64,000 nt of DNA from CALXVA01 sp944393025 (GTDB lineage Bacteria; Bacillota; Clostridia; TANB77; CAG-508): assembly GCA_963931445.1 (NCBI GenBank), contig OZ007016.1, forward strand, positions 1,426,001 to 1,490,000, given 5' to 3'. Below, piece by piece: positions 22,380 to 33,281 of the stretch (position 1 is its first letter; each line of letters opens with the position of its first letter). Position numbers and translations under genes: made by a program. Below the pieces are notes generated by a model. The model was given only the letters and a program-made list of their open reading frames with translations. It searched no databases and was not told the DNA's origin.

Positions 22380-24357
22380 CTACCACTTTACTACTAATTT
22401 ATTTACCTTTGAATTAATATAACTTTCTAGTTTTTCCATAAATACATCTGGTTTGATTTCTTTTTTAGCAACCATATCTAAGCCTTTTTCCCAACTTGCT
22501 GTAAGTTTTGGATTTAACATATCTGGCATAGAGTTATTTACTACATCATATATAATTTCTCCTTTTTTTGTTGGAGTTATTATTTGTGTTTTATTATTTA
22601 TTGCTATATAACTAATTCTTTCTAGTTTTTTTATTATTTCTGCTCTTGTTGCACTTGTTCCAATTCCTGCACCTTTTATTTGCTCTCTTAATTCTTCATC
22701 TTCTATTAGTTTTCCTGCATTTTCCATAGCTAAAATTATTGAACCTGAATTATATCTAGATGGTGCACTTGTTTCAGATGTTTTTATTTCAAAATTTTCT
22801 ACTTTTATTTCTTGTCCTTTTTTTAAGTTATTTAATAATTCCAAATTCATATTATCAATATTTTGTTTCTCATTTGTAGTATTTACATCTTCGTTGTTGC
22901 TTTTACTACTGTTTTCCACATTTTGTCCGTTTCTCTTCTTTTCTATCTTTCAATACTTCTAAATACCCCTGTTTAGTACAAACTTTTCCACTTGCATTAA
23001 ATTCTTCATTATCTATATTTATTTTTATTGAAATTTTATTATACTCTGCTGGTGGATAAAATATTGCTAAAAATCTTTTTGTAATTACTTTATATACTTG
23101 TTTATGAAGTTCTGGAAGTTTTTCATAATTTTCATATCCCTGCCCTGTTGGAATTATTGCATAATGATCTGTTATTTTACTATCATTTACATATTTAGTT
23201 TTAGTTAAATCAGTTTTATATTTTTCTTCTGACATTTGTTTTATATATTCTTGCACTTCTTCATCTTTATAACCTTTTGCTATTCCATTTAAATTCTTTG
23301 AAATAACTTTTGCTATTGCTGTTGAAAGTACTCTTGCATCTGTTCTAGGATATGTAACTAATTTTTTCTCATATAAATTTTGAATTACTTCTAATGTTTC
23401 ATCAGGTTTTATTTTAAATCTTTTTGTACATTCATTTTGTATTTCTGCTAAATTAAATAAAAGTGGAGCATTTTCTTTGGTCTTACTTTTTTTTACTTCT
23501 GTAACTACTGCTTTTTTATTTTTAAGTGAAACTATAAACTGTTTAGCATCTTGTTCTTTTTTGAATCCTGATTCATTATATAGTTTTGGTGAATCAAACA
23601 TTATGGATTTCTCGTTTACTTTCCATTCTGCTTTTATTAATGATTTTTTATCTCCAAATTCACCAATAATTTTATAATATGGAGTTTTAACAAAATTTCT
23701 AATTTCTCTTTCTCTTGAAACAATCATTCCTAAAACACAAGTCATCACTCTTCCAACTGCAATAGAAATTCTATCTTCTTCTAATTCTTTTGCTGCTCTT
23801 TTTCCATAAATTATAGATAATAGTCTTGAAAAGTTTATACCTATTAGATAATCTTCTTTTGCTCTTAAATATGCTGAATCAGATAAACTATCATATTCTG
23901 ATAAATCTTTAGCTTCATTAATACCTCTTTTTATTTCTTCTTCTGTTTGAGAATCAATCCATACTCTTTTTCTATTTTGTTTTTTTATTCCTATTTGATT
24001 TTCAACTAATCTAAAAATATATTCTCCTTCTCTTCCAGAGTCTGTTGCAACATAAATAGAATCTACATCTTCTCTTAATAATAAGTTTTTTATTATATCA
24101 AACTGTTTTTGTACACTTGGTATAACTTCATACTTATATTCTTTAGGCATAAAAGGAAGAGTATCTAATCTCCAAAACTTAAGTTTTTCATCATATACTT
24201 CAGGATATGACATAGTAACTAAGTGTCCAACACACCAAGTTACTATCCAGTTTTCAGATTCTAGATACCCATCCTTTCTTGTAGTATTTATTTTTAATAC
24301 TTTTGCAAATTCCATTGCAACTGATGGTTTTTCTGTTATTAGTATTTTCTTTTGCAT
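22380..24357 (-). pseudogene. topB: DNA topoisomerase III, split by a frameshift
   Basis: Topoisomerase III is a type IA enzyme that decatenates DNA with one strand passage at a time. The upstream frame (22906-24357) starts KKILITEKPSVAMEFAKVL and has the TOPRIM motif IYVATDSGREGEYIFR and the active-site segment LVTYPRTDARVLS. The downstream frame (22380-22919) continues with RYNSGSIILAMENAGKLI and GAGIGTSATRAEIIKKLER, which complete the type IA core. The two frames meet in an A-run at about 22921-22924, and the joined length (~659 residues) is normal for TopB. It is therefore either inactivated or carries a sequence error. It ends at VVKW with no zinc fingers. It could belong to a mobile or accessory block with the helicase downstream. 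Confidence 0.88.
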
Positions 24358-24374
24358 TTACTTTCTTCCTTATT

Positions 24375-25208
24375 TTATTCAAATAATATAATATCCATTT
24401 TAGAGGTAAATTCACTATTACCATAAGCATAAATTATATATAGTTTACTATCTTGTCCTAAAAAATATGTATTTGCTCCTTCTACACTATACATAGGATC
24501 ACTTAAGTCTCTCATATATATTTGAGTAATCCCCATATTTTGAAGTGCTAAGTCTTCATTATGTGCTTGTGATACTACTTCTTTTATCTTATTATTTACT
24601 TCATTTTTGTTTAATTTTTTTAATGTAATTAATTCATTTAAAGTAGGTTCTTCGTGTGTAGCTAAATTGTAATTATATGTCTTAATAATTATTCTTTGTG
24701 CTGAATCTCCTTCTTTAAAAGCTGTTTTTATAACTACTGATAATATATCACCATTTATATAAGCTATATAATCAATACTATATTTTGATTTTTTTGTACT
24801 ATCTGTATTTTTCATTATATCATTTGCTTTGTTAACAAAATTGTTCTGTGTAAATTGATTTAGCTTAGTTGCCAAATCACTTTTTATATTTACAATTGGT
24901 ATATGCAAATCTATTTCATAATTTTCATTTTCTTCTTTTTTTTCATATATTGTATAAACAATATCATTATCTGAATTTAATTTTTGTATACCTGTTGAAT
25001 CAAAGTTTTCAAAAATTAAAGTATTTGTAAATAACTGTTCAAATTCTTTACCTATCTGCACTTGGTCTTTTTCTGAGGAATCATCTCCATGTTGTGATGA
25101 GTTAGTTGGAGTATAATCTCCATCTATAAATTGAGCATATATTCCTGCTATAATTGCAAATACACAAAAAACACTAATTAATATATATAAAATTTTAGGA
25201 TTTTTCAT
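24375..25208 (-). CDS. Membrane-anchored protein with RsiV/PdaC-like (DUF3298-type) domain
   Basis: This 277-residue protein has an N-terminal membrane helix (ILYILISVFCVFAIIAGIYA) and a Ser/Asp-rich linker. Its extracytoplasmic domain has the layout of the DUF4163/DUF3298 family found in RsiV and PdaC: YEIDLHIPIVNIKSDLATKLNQF, then YSIDYIAYINGDILSVVIKT, then TYNYNLATHEEPTLNELITL. In relatives this fold senses or binds cell-wall ligands, but no catalytic or sigma-binding part is visible here, so function is open. It lies 17 bases upstream of topB on the same strand. A bare membrane anchor is more likely than a lipoprotein signal. Confidence 0.65.
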   Translation of the reverse strand: MKNPKILYILISVFCVFAIIAGIYAQFIDGDYTPTNSSQHGDDSSEKDQVQIGKEFEQLFTNTLIFENFDSTGIQKLNSDNDIVYTIYEKKEENENYEIDLHIPIVNIKSDLATKLNQFTQNNFVNKANDIMKNTDSTKKSKYSIDYIAYINGDILSVVIKTAFKEGDSAQRIIIKTYNYNLATHEEPTLNELITLKKLNKNEVNNKIKEVVSQAHNEDLALQNMGITQIYMRDLSDPMYSVEGANTYFLGQDSKLYIIYAYGNSEFTSKMDIILFE

Positions 25209-25289
25209 TTTTTCACCTTTTCTCTTATATTTCTACATATATAGTATACAATATACAAATCAAAATTTCAATTACTAAATGTTTATTTA

Positions 25290-25318
25290 TTGACTTTAAT
25301 ATTATTTTAATGTATTAT
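25290..25318 (+). promoter_or_regulatory. Promoter of clpE
   Basis: TTGACT at 25290-25295, a 17-base spacer and TATTAT at 25313-25318 form a housekeeping promoter about 100 bases before the clpE start. I see no CtsR heptad repeat, which usually controls clpE, nor a CIRCE element. Confidence 0.65.
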
Positions 25319-25416
25319 ATATTATGTATAGTTATCACATATAATCTATATATTAAAATTTAGAGATTTAATACTAATATGTTAGAACCTATACTTGAAT
25401 GGAGGTTTATTATATA

Positions 25417-27744
25417 ATGTTATGTTCAGATTGTAAGAAAAACAATGCTGTTGTTTTTGTAAATAAAAAAGATGATAATGGTAAAAATACTTTAGAAGGA
25501 TATTGCTATAATTGTGCCAAAAAGAGAGGTATTAATCCTATAGATAGTCTAATGAAACAAGCTAATCTTTCTGAAGATGATTTAAATAATATGACAAAAC
25601 AATTTGAATCTATGTTTAAAGATATGTCTGAAAATATGAATTTTTCTGATGTTTCAATTGAAAATGATGATTATAATGTTGATGAGGCAAATAGTGGAAT
25701 GCAATTTGGTGCTATTCCATTAGGATCCATTTTTTCAAATATGTTTAATGGAAATAATCAAACTGAAGATAGTAATCAAGATTCAAATTCTACAAGCAAG
25801 AAAAAAGTAAAAGTAGATAAAAAGGCAAATAAAAGAAAAAAAGCTTTAGATACTTTTGGAACTAATTTAACTCAAAAAGCAAAAAATAATCAATTAGATG
25901 AAGTAATTGGAAGAGATAAAGAAATTCAAAGAATTATACAAATATTAAACAGAAGATCTAAAAATAATCCTTGCTTAATTGGTGAACCTGGTGTTGGTAA
26001 AACTGCCATTGCTCAAGGATTAGCTATTAGAATTGCAAATGCTAAAGTTCCTGCGAAACTTTTAAATAAAGAAGTATACTTATTAGATATGACTGCTGTT
26101 ATTGCAGGAACACAATTTAGAGGTCAATTTGAAGCTAGAATGAAATCTATAATAGATGAATGTAAATCTCTTGGAAATATTATACTAGTTATTGATGAAA
26201 TTCATAATATAATTGGTGCTGGTGATGCAGAACATTCTATGAATGCTGCAAATATTTTAAAACCATCCCTTGCCAATGGAGAAGTTCAATTAGTTGGTAC
26301 TACCACACTAAAAGAATATAGAAAATATATAGAAAAAGATACTGCTTTGGAAAGAAGGTTTCAACCAGTAATAGTTTCAGAACCTTCAATAGATGATTCT
26401 ATAAATATTTTAAATGGTATTAAAAAATATTATGAGGACTACCATAAAGTTAAAATTTCAACTGATGTTATTAAACAAACTGTAATAATGTCTGAAAAAT
26501 ACATTCATGATAGATTTTTACCTGATAAAGCTATAGATATTTTAGATGAAGCTTGTTCTAGAATTAATTTAGATAATAAAGAACTTTATGAATTGGAACT
26601 TTTAAAAAATGAACTTGCAAAAGTTCTAGAAGAAAAAGAAGAAGCTGCTCAGGCTGATTCTACTGAAGACTATCAAAAAGCTGCCGAATTAAAAACTAAA
26701 GAATGTGCTTTAACTGAAAAAATTAATGATATTTCTAAGAAAATGAAACTTAAAAATTTAACTATTCAAGATATAGCAGAAGTTATTGAAAATTGGACTA
26801 AAATTCCAGTAACAAAAATAACAGAAGCTGAAACTCAAAAATTATTAAATTTAGAAAATAATCTTCATAAAAGAATTATTGGACAAGATACTGCTGTTGA
26901 AGCTGTATCTCGTGCAATTAGAAGAAATAGAGCAGGTTTAAAAAGTACAAAAAGACCACCTTCTTTTATATTCGTTGGACCTACAGGAGTTGGTAAAACA
27001 GAACTTGCAAAAGCTTTATCTTATGAAATGTTTGGAAATGAAAATTCTATAATTAGAATAGATATGTCTGAATATATGGAAAGTCATTCTACTTCTAAAC
27101 TTATTGGTTCACCTCCAGGCTATGTAGGCTATGATGATGCAGGACAACTTACTGAAAAAGTAAAAAGAAATCCTTATTCAATAATACTTTTAGATGAAAT
27201 TGAAAAGGCTCATCCTGATGTATTTAATATTTTACTACAAGTATTAGATGATGGAAGACTTACAGATTCTCAAGGTAATACAGTAAGTTTTGAAAACACA
27301 ATAATTATAATGACTTCAAATGCTGGTTCAAATTTAAATACAAATTCTATAGGATTTGGCGGCGGACAAGTAAATAATAATGCTATTCAAAATGCTTTAA
27401 AAGATACTTTTAGACCTGAATTTTTAAACAGAGTTGATGAAATTGTAATATTTAATAGCCTATCTACAGATGAATTAATGAAAATAGTAGATTTAATGCT
27501 AGATGATACAAAAAAAGCTTTGGCAGAAAAAGATATTACATTTGAAATAACTGAGTCTGCAAAAAAATATTTATTAGATAAAGGTACTGATACTAAATAT
27601 GGTGCAAGGCCATTAAGAAGAGCAATACAAAGATATATAGAAGATGAATTATCTGATAAAATTCTAAGAAATGAATTAGTTAATGGAAATTTGGTTCTTG
27701 CAGACTTAAAAAATAATTCTATAGATTTTATAATTACTAAATAG
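25417..27744 (+). CDS. clpE: ATP-dependent Clp protease ATP-binding subunit, ClpE type
   Basis: This HSP100 unfoldase feeds damaged proteins to ClpP. The 775-residue product begins with a zinc finger (CSDCKKNN... and CYNCAKKRG), the mark of ClpE. The first AAA+ module has Walker A GEPGVGKTAIAQGLA at ~189 and IDEIHNIIGAGDA. A UVR-type coiled segment is at ~410-435. The second AAA+ module has GPTGVGKTELAKAL at ~521, LLDEIEKAHPDVF and a C-terminal GARPLRRAIQRYIED. The ATG at 25417 is chosen because GGAGG precedes it by 11 bases; an ATG at 25399 overlaps that site. It and pgsA are on plus, against most of the window. All catalytic motifs are intact. Confidence 0.96.
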   Translation: MLCSDCKKNNAVVFVNKKDDNGKNTLEGYCYNCAKKRGINPIDSLMKQANLSEDDLNNMTKQFESMFKDMSENMNFSDVSIENDDYNVDEANSGMQFGAIPLGSIFSNMFNGNNQTEDSNQDSNSTSKKKVKVDKKANKRKKALDTFGTNLTQKAKNNQLDEVIGRDKEIQRIIQILNRRSKNNPCLIGEPGVGKTAIAQGLAIRIANAKVPAKLLNKEVYLLDMTAVIAGTQFRGQFEARMKSIIDECKSLGNIILVIDEIHNIIGAGDAEHSMNAANILKPSLANGEVQLVGTTTLKEYRKYIEKDTALERRFQPVIVSEPSIDDSINILNGIKKYYEDYHKVKISTDVIKQTVIMSEKYIHDRFLPDKAIDILDEACSRINLDNKELYELELLKNELAKVLEEKEEAAQADSTEDYQKAAELKTKECALTEKINDISKKMKLKNLTIQDIAEVIENWTKIPVTKITEAETQKLLNLENNLHKRIIGQDTAVEAVSRAIRRNRAGLKSTKRPPSFIFVGPTGVGKTELAKALSYEMFGNENSIIRIDMSEYMESHSTSKLIGSPPGYVGYDDAGQLTEKVKRNPYSIILLDEIEKAHPDVFNILLQVLDDGRLTDSQGNTVSFENTIIIMTSNAGSNLNTNSIGFGGGQVNNNAIQNALKDTFRPEFLNRVDEIVIFNSLSTDELMKIVDLMLDDTKKALAEKDITFEITESAKKYLLDKGTDTKYGARPLRRAIQRYIEDELSDKILRNELVNGNLVLADLKNNSIDFIITK

Positions 27745-27798
27745 ATACATCTATTTAAATTTAACAAAATATTTACTAATAAATAAGGAGCATAACAT

Positions 27799-28371
27799 AT
27801 GTTAAAAAATGTACCCAATATTTTAACTATAATAAGATTTATTTTAATTCCATTTATTGTATATTTCATACTTGTAGGTGAATATATATCTGCATTTATA
27901 ACATTAACAATATCTGGTATAACTGATATATTAGATGGATTTATTGCAAGAAGATTTAATTTTATTACTAATTTTGGTAAATTAGTAGATCCTTTGGCAG
28001 ATAAATCTACTCAGGTTGCTGTTCTTGCATCTTTAACTTTTAAAGGTATGATTCCTCTTTGGATACTTTTAATAATATTTATAAAGGAAATAGTAATGGT
28101 ATCTGGAGCATCATTTTTATATGGAAAAAAATTAGTTGTATCAAGTAAGTGGTATGGAAAATTAGCAACAGTTTTATTTTATATTGCAATAGTATCTTCA
28201 TTATTTATTGAATATTGGAATAAATCTATAAGTCCAGAATCTCCTTTATTCGGATTTGATATTTATATTTATTATTTAGCAATAATAATAACTATTTTTT
28301 CTTTGCTAATGTATTTTAAAAAGTTTTATAAGGAAGGATACTTAAAAAAAGAAAATTTAAAAATAGAATAA
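27799..28371 (+). CDS. pgsA: CDP-diacylglycerol--glycerol-3-phosphate 3-phosphatidyltransferase
   Basis: PgsA makes phosphatidylglycerophosphate, the precursor of phosphatidylglycerol, in the membrane. The 190-residue product has the CDP-alcohol phosphotransferase signature DILDGFIARRFN...FGKLVDPLADK (DG-AR-G-D-D) at about residues 45-70. Several hydrophobic segments and the typical start NVPNILTIIRFILIP are present. It lies 54 bases after clpE and is closed by a strong hairpin, so the two probably form an operon. A different CDP-alcohol substrate cannot be excluded, but the N-terminus and length favour PgsA. Confidence 0.94.
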   Translation: MLKNVPNILTIIRFILIPFIVYFILVGEYISAFITLTISGITDILDGFIARRFNFITNFGKLVDPLADKSTQVAVLASLTFKGMIPLWILLIIFIKEIVMVSGASFLYGKKLVVSSKWYGKLATVLFYIAIVSSLFIEYWNKSISPESPLFGFDIYIYYLAIIITIFSLLMYFKKFYKEGYLKKENLKIE

Positions 28372-28374
28372 TTA

Positions 28375-28418
28375 AAAAAATAACTTTAAATAATTAATAT
28401 TATTTAAAGTTATTTTTT
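28375..28418. terminator. Bidirectional terminator between pgsA and the BofC-like gene
   Basis: A perfect 20-base inverted repeat (arms 28375-28394 and 28399-28418, four-base loop) is A-rich on one side and T-rich on the other. It serves two converging genes. Confidence 0.9.
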
Positions 28419-28443
28419 AATTAGTTAATAAAATTAAATTTTT

Positions 28444-29040
28444 CTACTCAAAATCTTCTAAAAATTCTACTAGTTTTGTATAACCTATAATTTCTACTCC
28501 ATCTTTTATTTTTTCTACATCTTCATCTGGTAAATATTTAGTCAAAATTTCTGTTTGTTGTTTTAGTGTTTTAGTCCCACTTTTATCAATAGTATATATA
28601 ACTACTATTCCGTTTTTTTCTTGCACAAAATAATGTTCATCACATTGTTCATCTAATTCTTTATATAGAGTTATTTGTGCATTTGTAAAACTTGTTACTT
28701 GCCAATCTAAATACTTATTTTTTACATCTTCTTCAGTTTTATTAATTAAATCTTCAGAAATTGGTTCTTCTTCTTTTATTAAATGATCACATTTTTTATA
28801 ATATGTTTTTTTTATTATTATTGCATTTGGAGATATTATATTTTCACTAGAATTAGTTTCTTTAATATTATTTAAATCAATATTAGAATTTTCTATATTT
28901 GTATTTGCTAATTCTTTTCGACTTACTATATTTGTATTATCTGTTTTATTCATATAACTTGAAAATATTGCAGTTCCTACACCTAGCAGTAAACCCAAGA
29001 CTATTACAATAATTACCGTAATTATCCACTTTTTATCCAT
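28444..29040 (-). CDS. Membrane-anchored protein with BofC-like C-terminal domain
   Basis: This 198-residue protein has an N-terminal helix (WIITVIIVIVLGLLLGVGTA), an Asn-rich linker, and a C-terminal region. The C-terminal region reads HYFVQEKNGIVVIYTIDKSG, ...EILTKYLPDEDVEKIKDGV and LVEFLEDFE. This arrangement resembles the BofC C-terminal domain; in B. subtilis BofC restrains the SpoIVB protease in the forespore. A broad family of similar proteins in Clostridia is not necessarily involved in sporulation, so the function is tentative. The domain is predicted to be outside the membrane. It is transcribed toward pgsA and lies just upstream of that shared terminator. Confidence 0.65.
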   Translation of the reverse strand: MDKKWIITVIIVIVLGLLLGVGTAIFSSYMNKTDNTNIVSRKELANTNIENSNIDLNNIKETNSSENIISPNAIIIKKTYYKKCDHLIKEEEPISEDLINKTEEDVKNKYLDWQVTSFTNAQITLYKELDEQCDEHYFVQEKNGIVVIYTIDKSGTKTLKQQTEILTKYLPDEDVEKIKDGVEIIGYTKLVEFLEDFE

Positions 29041-29113
29041 ACATTTCCTTTCCTAATACTATAAATTAATTTTAATATTAGTATGTTATTCTTTTGGAAA
29101 ATTATACAAAATT

Positions 29114-31621
29114 TTATTTTCTATTATTATTTAACTTTGTTTTTATTTTAATTTTATTTTTTTCACACTCTATTATAATTTCTCCACATAAATCTGTTCT
29201 ATAAATTTTATTTGTATATTTAACTAATCTTTGTAATACTTCTTTATTCGGATGTCCAAAATTATTATTTTCTCCTACTCCAATTATTGCAATTTTTGGA
29301 TTTACTAAATCTAAAAATTCGTACAAACTTGAAGTTTTTGAACCATGATGTGCCACCTTTAATATTGTTGATTCTAATTTAAAATTTTCTTTATAAATTT
29401 CACCAATTCTTTCTTCTGCAATTTTTTCTATATCTCCTGTAAATAGCATAGTTATATTATTTGATATAAATTTAGCAACAATAGAATTGTTATTTAAAGT
29501 ATTTTCATTTATTAAATTATCTTCTGGAAATAATATTTCAAAATAACTTAAATCATCTATTTTTATTAAATCACCTTTTTTTACAATTTTTAAATTTGTT
29601 TTTTTATTTTTTATTATTTTAATAAATTTCTCAAAATTTTCTGAAATTTTACCTTGTTTTGAAATAATAATATTTTCAACTTTTAAATTTTCTAATATAT
29701 AAAACAAACCTCCTATGTGATCACTATCAAAATGAGATATCATTAAATAATCTATTTTTGTAATTCCCCTATCTAATAAATATGGTAGTAATATTTGTTT
29801 ACCAACATCAAAACTTCCAAATTCACTTCCTCCTCCATCAATTAATATATTTTTTCCACCTAAAGTTTTTATTAATGTACAATCTCCTTGTCCTACATCA
29901 ATAAAATATATCTGAAGTTTCTTAGTGAATAAATTAAATATACTAACATTGGCAATAATTAATATAACAAATATTACTAATATTTTTAATTTATATTTTT
30001 TTAAAATTATAAATTTTCTATATATTAAAAAAAATGGTTCTACAATATGTATAAAAAAATTTTCTTTTTGTTTTAATGTGAAATAAAATTTAATCTTGTT
30101 ATATATTATAAATCTAGAATTCTTAATATATAGCAAGTAAAAAATAATAACATAATAATTTAAACAAGTAATAATTTTAGGTGTTTTTATATATATTTGT
30201 GAACCTGGAATTTTTGAAGATATTTCTGCTATTATAAGAAAAATTTTTAATAAATAGTTTAAAAATATTCCTAAAAATTCTGAAAATATAGGACAAATTA
30301 ATGATATAAAATAAATAATAAAAGAATATATTGTTGTAATCTCCATAATTGGAGCTATTAAAATGTTTGAAATCCAAAAACTCAAAGATATTGTACTAAA
30401 TAAATATGCTATAATTGGAATAATAAAAATGTTAGCTGAAATAGTTACACTAAATGAATTTATTAAATATAAAACAAGTTTGTTAAAAATAAATTTATTA
30501 ACATTTTCTTTATTTAATTCTTTTTTGCTTATATTTATTATTTTTATATGTTGTTTTATATAATTTGTTATTCTTTCTGAGAAAATAATTATTCCAATTG
30601 TTCCTGCAAAAGATAATAGAAAACCAGTATCTATTATATAATATGGATTATAAATTAATATAATAAATAGTGCTATACTTAAATTATTTATAGTATCTGA
30701 CTTTTTATATAAAATGCTTGCTATTAAAACTAGTATTCCCATTATACTAGCTCTCATGACAGATGGTGTAAAATCAGTTAATGCCATAAAAAATATTAGA
30801 AAAAAAATTGTAAATATTTTTGAAAATTTTCTACTAGTATTTCCCAAAATTGTAGTTAAAGTTGTAATTATATAAGTAATATGAGAACCTGAAACAGCAA
30901 GTAAATGTGTTAAATTACTTTTTCTAAAATTTTCTTCTGTTTGTTTAGATATATTCTCTCTATCTCCTATAAGAATTCCTATACACAATCCTGCTTCTTC
31001 TTTTTCTAATATATCTAACAAATTATTTTTTATTTTTAATTTTATATTATTTATGAATTCTAATACTTTATTTATATTTTTTTCTTTTATTATACTATAA
31101 TTGTTTACCTCTATTAAACCATATATATTTTTAGTTTTTAAATATTGTTTATAATCAAATCCCTTGTAATTTCTTGCTTCATTTGGTTGCTCATAAGTTC
31201 CTATAATTTCTATTTTATTCCCATAAGTAATATTATTTTTTATATTACTTTTTTTAATATTAATTATTAATTCAATTCCATTAAACTCCGTACTTTGATT
31301 TATTTTATTAACTTTTAAAATATATGTATATTTATAGTCTTTGTTTGTTTTATTTGAAATTATTGTTCCTTCTATACAAACTTCTTTAGGTATTTTCAAA
31401 TACTTTTTTTCGTAATTTTTTTCTAAAAATACTATATAACTATTTCCAATTAATATAATAATCATAAAAAAATATATTATTTTATTTATTTTTAATATAT
31501 ATACAAAAAAACTTATTAATCCTATTATTATACATAATTGGACTACACTTATTTTTAAGTATAGTCCAATTAATATTCCTACCATATACATAATCGAGGT
31601 AATAAGAATTGGCCTTTTCAT
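29114..31621 (-). CDS. comEC: Competence protein ComEC/Rec2
   Basis: ComEC is the membrane channel that passes single-stranded DNA into the cell during transformation. The 835-residue product has the expected order: two N-terminal helices, a soluble OB-like domain (DUF4131 region, ~60-180), and the multi-helix Competence domain at ~200-500 with LLAVSGSHITYIITTL. A C-terminal metallo-beta-lactamase-like domain begins IYFIDVGQGDCTLIKT, with SHFDSDHIGG and AHHGSKTSS metal-site motifs. Full length and metal ligands are intact. No other competence genes are in the window, so whether the cell is transformable is unknown. Confidence 0.95.
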   Translation of the reverse strand: MKRPILITSIMYMVGILIGLYLKISVVQLCIIIGLISFFVYILKINKIIYFFMIIILIGNSYIVFLEKNYEKKYLKIPKEVCIEGTIISNKTNKDYKYTYILKVNKINQSTEFNGIELIINIKKSNIKNNITYGNKIEIIGTYEQPNEARNYKGFDYKQYLKTKNIYGLIEVNNYSIIKEKNINKVLEFINNIKLKIKNNLLDILEKEEAGLCIGILIGDRENISKQTEENFRKSNLTHLLAVSGSHITYIITTLTTILGNTSRKFSKIFTIFFLIFFMALTDFTPSVMRASIMGILVLIASILYKKSDTINNLSIALFIILIYNPYYIIDTGFLLSFAGTIGIIIFSERITNYIKQHIKIINISKKELNKENVNKFIFNKLVLYLINSFSVTISANIFIIPIIAYLFSTISLSFWISNILIAPIMEITTIYSFIIYFISLICPIFSEFLGIFLNYLLKIFLIIAEISSKIPGSQIYIKTPKIITCLNYYVIIFYLLYIKNSRFIIYNKIKFYFTLKQKENFFIHIVEPFFLIYRKFIILKKYKLKILVIFVILIIANVSIFNLFTKKLQIYFIDVGQGDCTLIKTLGGKNILIDGGGSEFGSFDVGKQILLPYLLDRGITKIDYLMISHFDSDHIGGLFYILENLKVENIIISKQGKISENFEKFIKIIKNKKTNLKIVKKGDLIKIDDLSYFEILFPEDNLINENTLNNNSIVAKFISNNITMLFTGDIEKIAEERIGEIYKENFKLESTILKVAHHGSKTSSLYEFLDLVNPKIAIIGVGENNNFGHPNKEVLQRLVKYTNKIYRTDLCGEIIIECEKNKIKIKTKLNNNRK

Positions 31622-31681
31622 AATTTTTACCCTTTCTTTTCCCCCGATTATAAATTTACATTAACTAATATTATATTTGAC

Positions 31682-33064
31682 CTAAATTATTCTTCTTGCA
31701 GCACAATATCTTGTATTATAATATTCTCCTGGAAGTAAACTATTAATTTTTACACAATATCCAGAACCTGAAGATGCATGGATAAAATCTCCATCTCCTA
31801 TATATATTCCACAGTGTCCAATTTCATCCATTGTTTCATAATCTAAGAAAAACACTAAATCTCCTATTTCTAAATTATTTAATAAACTAGATTTTGAATT
31901 TTTATCTGCACTCACTGCTTTTCCTAGTTTTGATTGCATCTGTGCACCATGGCCCATTGATATTCCAAAATGTTTATATACATACATTGTAAATCCTGAA
32001 CAATCAAATCCTGATGAACTTGCTCCTCCATATACATATGGAACTCCTAAAAATTTCTTAGCATATGTAACTATTTGGCTTGCAGTATTTGAAGAAGTTT
32101 CTTTTTCCTCGGTTTCTATAGTATCAGATTCACTTTTAATTTCTTCTTCATTAGCTGAAATTCTATCTACACTTCCTCTATTAGTTAAATTTACTTTTTT
32201 ATTTGAAAGTAAATCCTTTGAAACATATGCATCACCTTCACTTGTACTTACTTTGTACCAATCACCTTCTTCACCTATAACTTTTAATTCTGTATTAATT
32301 TCAACTAACATTAATATATCAGATGTTGTATTTGGTTCTTTTCTTATGTTAACATAATCATTTGCATACATTGTTTTTTCTTCAAATTCAGAATTATTTT
32401 TATTATCGTCTTCATTAGAATTATTTTGTTCTTTTGTTTCTTCTGCAGTTTCAGTATCTTTTTTATCAGTATTATTTTTATTATCACTATTATCTTTTAT
32501 TTCTTCGATTGAAATCTCTGTATTTTTTATCCAACCAGATATCTCATCAGTTTGAATATATGTCCAATTATTTATTTGTTCTATTACAGTAACTTCTGTA
32601 TTAGAATTTAATTTTTTTATTGTACTAGAATTTATTAAAGGAACTATTTTTACATTTGATTCTTTTTTCATTTTCCCTTTTAATACAGATTGATCTATTT
32701 TTTCTGTTTCATTATTTTTACTATTTTCTGCATTATTATTTTTTTGTTCTTCACTTTCTGTTTTATTACTATTATTCGCATTAACTTTCGAATTTTCATC
32801 ATTTTTTTTAGAGTATTCTTTACTTATATACCCCGTATAATCTTCATATTTAACTTTATACCAATCATCTTCTTCTGATATAAATTCACATTTTTCACCT
32901 TTAGCTATTAATGCTAATACACTTGATTCTGTTGATGGTTTTTCTCTTAACTTTAATATATCAGTTGTTACTTCTACTGTTGAAGCCTTAACAATATTCT
33001 TACTAATAAAAACTACTGCTATTGTAATAAGTATAATAAATAATAGCTTTTTTATTAATTTCAT
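31682..33064 (-). CDS. Secreted SH3-domain NlpC/P60 peptidoglycan endopeptidase
   Basis: This 460-residue exported cell-wall hydrolase cuts stem-peptide bonds. After a signal peptide (LLFIILITIAVVFISKNIVKA) come three bacterial SH3 domains. Two are clear (LREKPSTESSVLALIAKGEKC and VNIRKEPNTTSDILMLVEI, 19-21 residue cores shown only in part). One lies between, separated by Asn/Glu-rich linkers. The C-terminal NlpC/P60 domain has catalytic Cys in GFDCSGFTMYVY at ~355, the His in IGHCGIYIGDG and a later FIHASS. I start it at the ATG at 33064, seven bases after AGGAGG. An ORF start at 33115 has no ribosome site. Its targets and timing are unknown. Confidence 0.93.
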   Translation of the reverse strand: MKLIKKLLFIILITIAVVFISKNIVKASTVEVTTDILKLREKPSTESSVLALIAKGEKCEFISEEDDWYKVKYEDYTGYISKEYSKKNDENSKVNANNSNKTESEEQKNNNAENSKNNETEKIDQSVLKGKMKKESNVKIVPLINSSTIKKLNSNTEVTVIEQINNWTYIQTDEISGWIKNTEISIEEIKDNSDNKNNTDKKDTETAEETKEQNNSNEDDNKNNSEFEEKTMYANDYVNIRKEPNTTSDILMLVEINTELKVIGEEGDWYKVSTSEGDAYVSKDLLSNKKVNLTNRGSVDRISANEEEIKSESDTIETEEKETSSNTASQIVTYAKKFLGVPYVYGGASSSGFDCSGFTMYVYKHFGISMGHGAQMQSKLGKAVSADKNSKSSLLNNLEIGDLVFFLDYETMDEIGHCGIYIGDGDFIHASSGSGYCVKINSLLPGEYYNTRYCAARRII

Positions 33065-33229
33065 TCTTATTCCTCCTAAAAATTTATGACTTTTATTCTT
33101 TTTATATCTTAGCAAAATGCACCTGCAGTAAAGCTACTTTTCATATATATTTTTTTCACTAGGAAATCAATTTTATATTTTTTAATTTAACACGAATATA
33201 GTATATAATCATTTCTCTTAAAAGTCAAT

Positions 33230-33259
33230 AAAAAAGCAAGGATTTATAATTTTCCTTGC
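33230..33259 (-). terminator. Terminator after tuf
   Basis: GCAAGG...CCTTGC arms (33254-33259 with 33236-33241) with a 12-base loop are followed on minus by a run of Ts. This is an intrinsic terminator 22 bases beyond the tuf stop. Confidence 0.85.
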
Positions 33260-33281
33260 CTTTCATTTATATAATTACTTA

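Noticed and set aside
25209..25398. CtsR or CIRCE operator before clpE
   Set aside because: No heptad GGTCAAA repeat or CIRCE inverted repeat is present; only a housekeeping promoter is visible.
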